In this document: piece after piece, positions 22,701-25,280 of the stretch
Numbering within the stretch: position 1 is the first letter of the stretch
Layout of the letters: every line of letters starts with the position of its first letter
Program-made: the position numbers and the translations under genes
The notes under the pieces: model-generated
The model's database searches: none
What the model saw: the letters and a program-made list of their open reading frames with translations, nothing else
Told to the model about the DNA's origin: nothing
DNA from: Guillardia theta CCMP2712
Lineage: Eukaryota > Cryptophyceae > Pyrenomonadales > Geminigeraceae
Assembly: GCF_000315625.1 (NCBI RefSeq)
Contig: NW_005434487.1
Location: forward strand, 1 to 25,280
DNA: 25,280 nt
Direction: 5' to 3'

Positions 22701-25280
22701 TTGCGCTCTCTCAGCATTATCTGCTTCTGTGAATTCTTGTTATCTTGATCTGTGTTGGTGAATTTCATTCAATCTTGAATTTTATTTTTGAATGCGTTGT
22801 TGTGTTTGCTATTGCCAGTGTTGTTGTGTTTGTTATTTGTTCTCCTCTCTCCTCACTCTTTCTCTCCTCAGGTTCTTGCTAGTAGACATGTCTTTGGCAA
22901 TGGCGCATGAGAAGACAAGAGCCGTTTCGTCTCCCGACAGACAGTACAAGACCATGATCTCCAACATCTCTCGCGCCATCAACACTTCTTCCCTGCTGAT
23001 CGAACCAGATGACATGATGGTGAAGAGAAAGTTTGTCATGGTTGCAGCTGATGTCATGTGATGTGAGAGGAAGTGAATAACTTGCAGGTCTCAGGTCGAC
23101 GATCGTGCTACTCGCTCACCTTCTTCTGTCTGGGACGTTGGAGATGTGCAGTCAAAGGCCTACAGAAGAAAGAGACGTGAGCAGTCGAGCAAGCTGTTGT
23201 TTTACATGTTGTTCATACATTCTTCGAGCTGATGTTTCATACGTTCTTCAAGCTGTTGTTTTACATGTTGTTCAAGCTGTTGTTTTACATGTTGTTCAAG
23301 CTGTTGTTTTACATGTTGTGCAAGCTGTTGTTTTACATGTTGTGCAAGCTCTTGTTTTACATGTTGTGCAAGCTGTTGTTTTACATGTTGTTCAAGCTGT
23401 TGTTTTACATGTTGTGCAAGCTGTTGTTTCATACATTCTTCAAGCTGTTGTTTTACATGTTGTGCAAGCTGTTGTTTCATGTGACTTTCATTCCTGTCTC
23501 GTGTCTTGATGGTCTTGTCGTGTACACTCTTTTCTTCTCGTCTTCTTGTTTGTGACTTGTTTCTGTCGCTGACGATCACTATCAGTCTGCGGCGCAAATG
23601 TCTGTCCTTCGCAACCACCTTGCGAAAGACGCGCGTGGTGGGTGGGATGAAGTATAATTTGATGAGCTGCTTGTGGAAGAGAGGTGAAGCAGATCAGAAC
23701 AAGACGTTGTCTTCGGGGGCAATGACAAGATGTCTTGCCAGATTTTGCCAAGAGAGTCAAACAAGCGTGGACGAGATATTGTTTGCGAGGTCAAGAGGAA
23801 ACGATTGTTCGTTGAGTTCACGAGATGTGGCAGAAATCTTGAAGTTCTGGAAGATTCTAAAAGAGGTGGAGATGTATCAATCGACGATGAAACACAAGAC
23901 GCTTGTCAACATGGTTTGCCAATGGAATCTTGTTTCCAAGACTTTGGTGAGATGTTGTTCAGTGGTTGCTGTTGTTTGATTTCATTCTGTTGTGCTGTTG
24001 ACTGTGTCGATGATCAGTAAAATATCTGTTCGTGTTGTTGTGATCAGTACGTGTCTTGCTCTGTTCCTTTCTGTTGCTGATGCTGGTGACTTGTGGGATG
24101 AACTTGCAGTCGGCAATCAAGCGTTTGAAGCACAAACTCTTCTCTCGGAGGCATATCAGGCTACCGCTGTTGTACTGGTCGTTAGAGGTGATGATGGAGA
24201 GAGAGGAGGAAGGGGTTAACAATGTTGCTGATGATCGAGAGAGAGAAGACAAGGAGGGCAATGTTGTTGTTGCAGCTGATGAGCTTTTCGGTTGCAGACG
24301 AAGAGGTTGCAAGAGATACGACACCTTCTCTCCTTCGTTCGTTACTCTCTCTTCTGTGCTCTTCCATTCTTAATTCGCTCACGTGCAGGCGAAGAAACGG
24401 AAATCCTTCGCGTTCATGAAGGACGTTTTCGTGGAGTTGAGGGTTTGGACCCCAAGGCTGAGAAGAGGAGCCATGTAAGATGTCTTGCTCTTTACTTCCT
24501 GTGTGCTCAATGGTGTGCGATAGGATGCAGAGGAGGATGTTTAAGACGATGAAACGAGAGGTGGTCTGGTGTTGGAGAGCGGTGACGATCCGATTCAAAC
24601 AACTGGTAGTCCGGTTTCAGAGGTCTCAAGATGATGTGTCATGAGTTGTTTTCATGAGATACTGTTGACAGGTTGTACATGTCCGTCATTTTGACATGTT
24701 GGAGCTCTGAATGCCTTCGACTCCGTCAAGCTCTGACGTCCTTGATCGACTTGAGAGCGCGACGCTCCGCAAGGTCAAAAGCACATCTCTTCCTCTCCTT
24801 TCCCCTCTTCCTCCCCCCTCTCTCCTTCTTGCCTCCCGGCCTTCTCCTCTCCTCTCCTCTCCTCTCCTCTCCTCTCCTCTCCTCTCCTCTCCTCTCCTCT
24901 CCTCTCCTCTCCTCTCCTCTCCTCTCCTCTCCTCTCCTCTCCTCTCCTCTCCTCTCCTCTCCTCTCCTCTCCTCTCCTCTCCTCTCCTCTCCTCTCCTCT
25001 CCTCTCCTCTCCTCTCCTCTCCTCTCCTCTCCTCTCCTCTCCTCTCCTCTCCTCTCCTTCGTGTGACATTACTTCACAGCCTTGCTTTCAACGCATTTGT
25101 TTGCCTCCACCACGAGAGGAAAAGGAGGAAGCATATCTTCAACGTCATCAATGGTTCCTTGACTCCTCCCAGACCTGACCCTCTTCGCGCACGAAAACAC
25201 TCCTCCCTCCCTCCTCCCTCCTCCCTCCTCCCTCCTCCCTCCTCCCTCCTCCCTCCTCCCTTCCTCCTCCACCTTCCTTG
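15530..25280 (+). CDS. Giant Sfi1-like Trp-repeat protein, predicted centrin-binding (3' end beyond window)
   Basis: At least 46 exons join in consistent phase into about 1,700 residues, open at the right edge. After a 200-odd residue N-terminal part, the protein is a chain of helical, Lys/Arg-rich segments each with a motif like (L/F)xx(L/F)xxW(K/R): for example RRVLESWSRHV, RKQLKSWKQK, CKGILTRWRMY, NFFTRWRGQR, ACLEFWKIYI, RRMLQLWWTV and ENLRRWKATC. About 36 such Trp are present, and many lie exactly 33 residues apart. This matches the consensus and spacing of Sfi1 repeats, each of which binds one centrin along a continuous helix (family knowledge). A structural role in a basal-body, flagellar-root or spindle-pole fibre is inferred. 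Most introns are 44-54 nt; the long ones carry tandem repeats. The start (ATG 15530) is tentative: it splices in phase, and a TAG lies 15 nt upstream in frame. Spectrin-like or other Trp-rich coiled coils are less likely alternatives given the 33-residue spacing. Confidence 0.8.
18061..18130. repeat. CATCT then CCTCT pentanucleotide arrays in an intron
   Basis: Seven CATCT units followed by seven CCTCT units in the intron before exon 18197-18260. The change of unit by one base partway through suggests the CCTCT array grew from, or into, the CATCT array. Confidence 0.9.
18963..19084. repeat. TCTCC pentanucleotide array in an intron
   Basis: About 24 near-perfect TCTCC units in intron 18900-19153 of the Trp-repeat gene, pyrimidine-rich on the sense strand. 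Confidence 0.93.
19551..19700. repeat. ATG/GAT-rich microsatellite in an intron
   Basis: Imperfect GATGAT, GGTGAT and TGGTGG triplets in intron 19516-19743. Unlike the other arrays of this gene, it is not a pyrimidine tract. Confidence 0.8.
20182..22207 (+). other. Trp-repeat gene, exons 24-34
   Basis: Predicted exons: 20182-20241, 20286-20327, 20376-20485, 20651-20774, 20823-20852, 20901-20957, 21124-21267, 21368-21447, 21492-21579, 21624-21777 and 21913-22207. The 33-residue Trp spacing holds across 20376-20485/20651-20774, 21124-21267/21368-21447 and 21492-21579/21624-21777. Intron 20853-20900 is 48 nt and stop-free, so it would be missed by frame alone. The long intron 20958-21123 is chosen because the acceptor at 21123 gives near-33 spacing (34 or 35); an additional small exon inside it is possible. 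Exon 21913-22207 has a longer stretch without Trp (52 residues) and may hide a further intron. Confidence 0.72.
21822..21871. repeat. TCTCC pentanucleotide array in an intron
   Basis: About ten TCTCC units in intron 21778-21912, the same unit and orientation as the arrays near 18.1, 19.0 and 24.9 kb. Confidence 0.9.
22225..22345. repeat. TACCTC hexanucleotide array in an intron
   Basis: TACCTC units, first perfect then degenerate (TCTAACTC, TACTC), fill intron 22208-22366 up to the acceptor TTGCAG. Confidence 0.85.
23190..23480. repeat. 24-bp minisatellite in an intron
   Basis: About twelve 24-bp units built on CAAGCTGTTGTTTTACATGT plus TGTT or TGTG. Three of them carry a TCATAC(A/G)TTCTT variant instead of the middle part. 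It fills most of intron 23177-23585. As 24 is a multiple of three, frames run through it on both strands, but none joins the flanking exons in phase. Confidence 0.9.
24844..25058. repeat. Long TCTCC pentanucleotide array in an intron
   Basis: About 43 uninterrupted pentanucleotide units in intron 24774-25079, the longest perfect array in the window, ending just before the acceptor TTCACAG. Confidence 0.95.
25200..25262. repeat. CCTCCCT heptanucleotide array
   Basis: About eight to nine 7-bp units at the right edge, directly after the last coding-like stretch of the Trp-repeat gene. It is probably the start of another intron or the 3' flank. Confidence 0.85.

Larger units (their letters stand above)
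22367..25280 (+). other. Trp-repeat gene, exons 35-46
   Basis: Predicted exons: 22367-22684, 22872-23034, 23088-23176, 23586-23683, 23730-23789, 23834-23946, 24110-24187, 24298-24336, 24389-24474, 24524-24622, 24672-24773 and 25080 to beyond the window. Trp motifs continue (LVLRAWREVT, CLGRWRCAVK, LMSCLWKRG, ILKFWKILKE, VELRVWTPRL, VVWCWRAV, ILTCWSSECL), but spacing is less regular (about 12-42 residues). Exon 22872-23034 has no Trp and looks like a linker; if it is not spliced at 23034, the frame ends at TGA 23059-23061, an alternative end of the gene. The strong donor GTGAGC at 23177 and continuing Trp motifs in phase argue that the gene goes on. The last exon runs into a 7-bp C/T repeat, probably another intron. 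Confidence 0.65.

Noticed and set aside
23190-23480. CRISPR-like array
   Set aside because: Units are directly adjacent with no unique spacers, so it is a minisatellite, and the surrounding DNA is eukaryotic.
23202-23618. 138-codon minus-strand frame with an 8-residue repeat (HVKQQLEQ-like)
   Set aside because: It is the reverse reading of the 24-bp minisatellite inside an intron of the plus-strand gene; an uninterrupted frame is expected because the unit is a multiple of three.
24686-25178. Frames of repeating Glu-Glu-Arg-Arg-Gly or Leu-Leu-Ser-Ser-Pro
   Set aside because: Direct products of the 43-unit TCTCC array. The five-base unit gives the same five-residue repeat in every frame of a strand.

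Overview
The window is eukaryotic nuclear DNA, most likely from a cryptophyte alga of the Guillardia type (inference). Genes are broken by many GT-AG introns, a large share only 44-54 nt long. One gene encodes a layered presequence (signal peptide, transit-like region with Phe near the cleavage point, then a second lumenal-type signal), as expected for a plastid of secondary red-algal origin. Low-complexity DNA is dense, mainly in introns and between genes. No bacterial, viral, CRISPR or insertion-sequence gene was recognised.

Layout. 1-1282: 3' part of a plus-strand gene of unknown function whose introns hold ATC/ACC, CTCCTG and 15-bp repeats. 1408-2902 (minus): a five-exon gene for a 262-residue three-helix membrane protein with a plastid/thylakoid-type presequence. 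2903-4901: non-coding, with a GC-rich block, four TCACGT motifs and a tract rich in GGGGTA/TACCCC. 4902-9586 (plus): a complete three-exon full-size ABCG/PDR transporter of 1451 residues. 9780-11990 (minus, convergent with the transporter): a cyclin T-like gene followed by SWIM zinc-finger exons; splice phases allow one cyclin-SWIM protein. 11991-15529: mostly non-coding, with a second GGGGTA/TACCCC tract at 13430-14060 and purine-rich repeats near 15.2 kb. 15530 to the right edge (plus): a very large gene of at least 46 exons, open at the edge, for a Trp-repeat protein resembling Sfi1 centrin-binding repeats.

The most notable item is this last gene. I joined exons by hand from splice sites and phase. 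After joining, tryptophans recur at 33 residues many times, across exon junctions as well as inside exons, which is independent support for the model. About 36 Trp motifs lie in roughly 1,700 residues. In Sfi1 such repeats form one long helix that binds centrin along its length, so a role in a centrin fibre of the basal body or flagellar root is the natural hypothesis.

The genes show no shared pathway; this looks like an ordinary stretch of nuclear chromosome. Exon boundaries are manual predictions. The least certain are the two ends of the Trp-repeat gene, the joins near 16.7-16.8 kb and 17.94-18.2 kb, and the link between the cyclin and SWIM exons.
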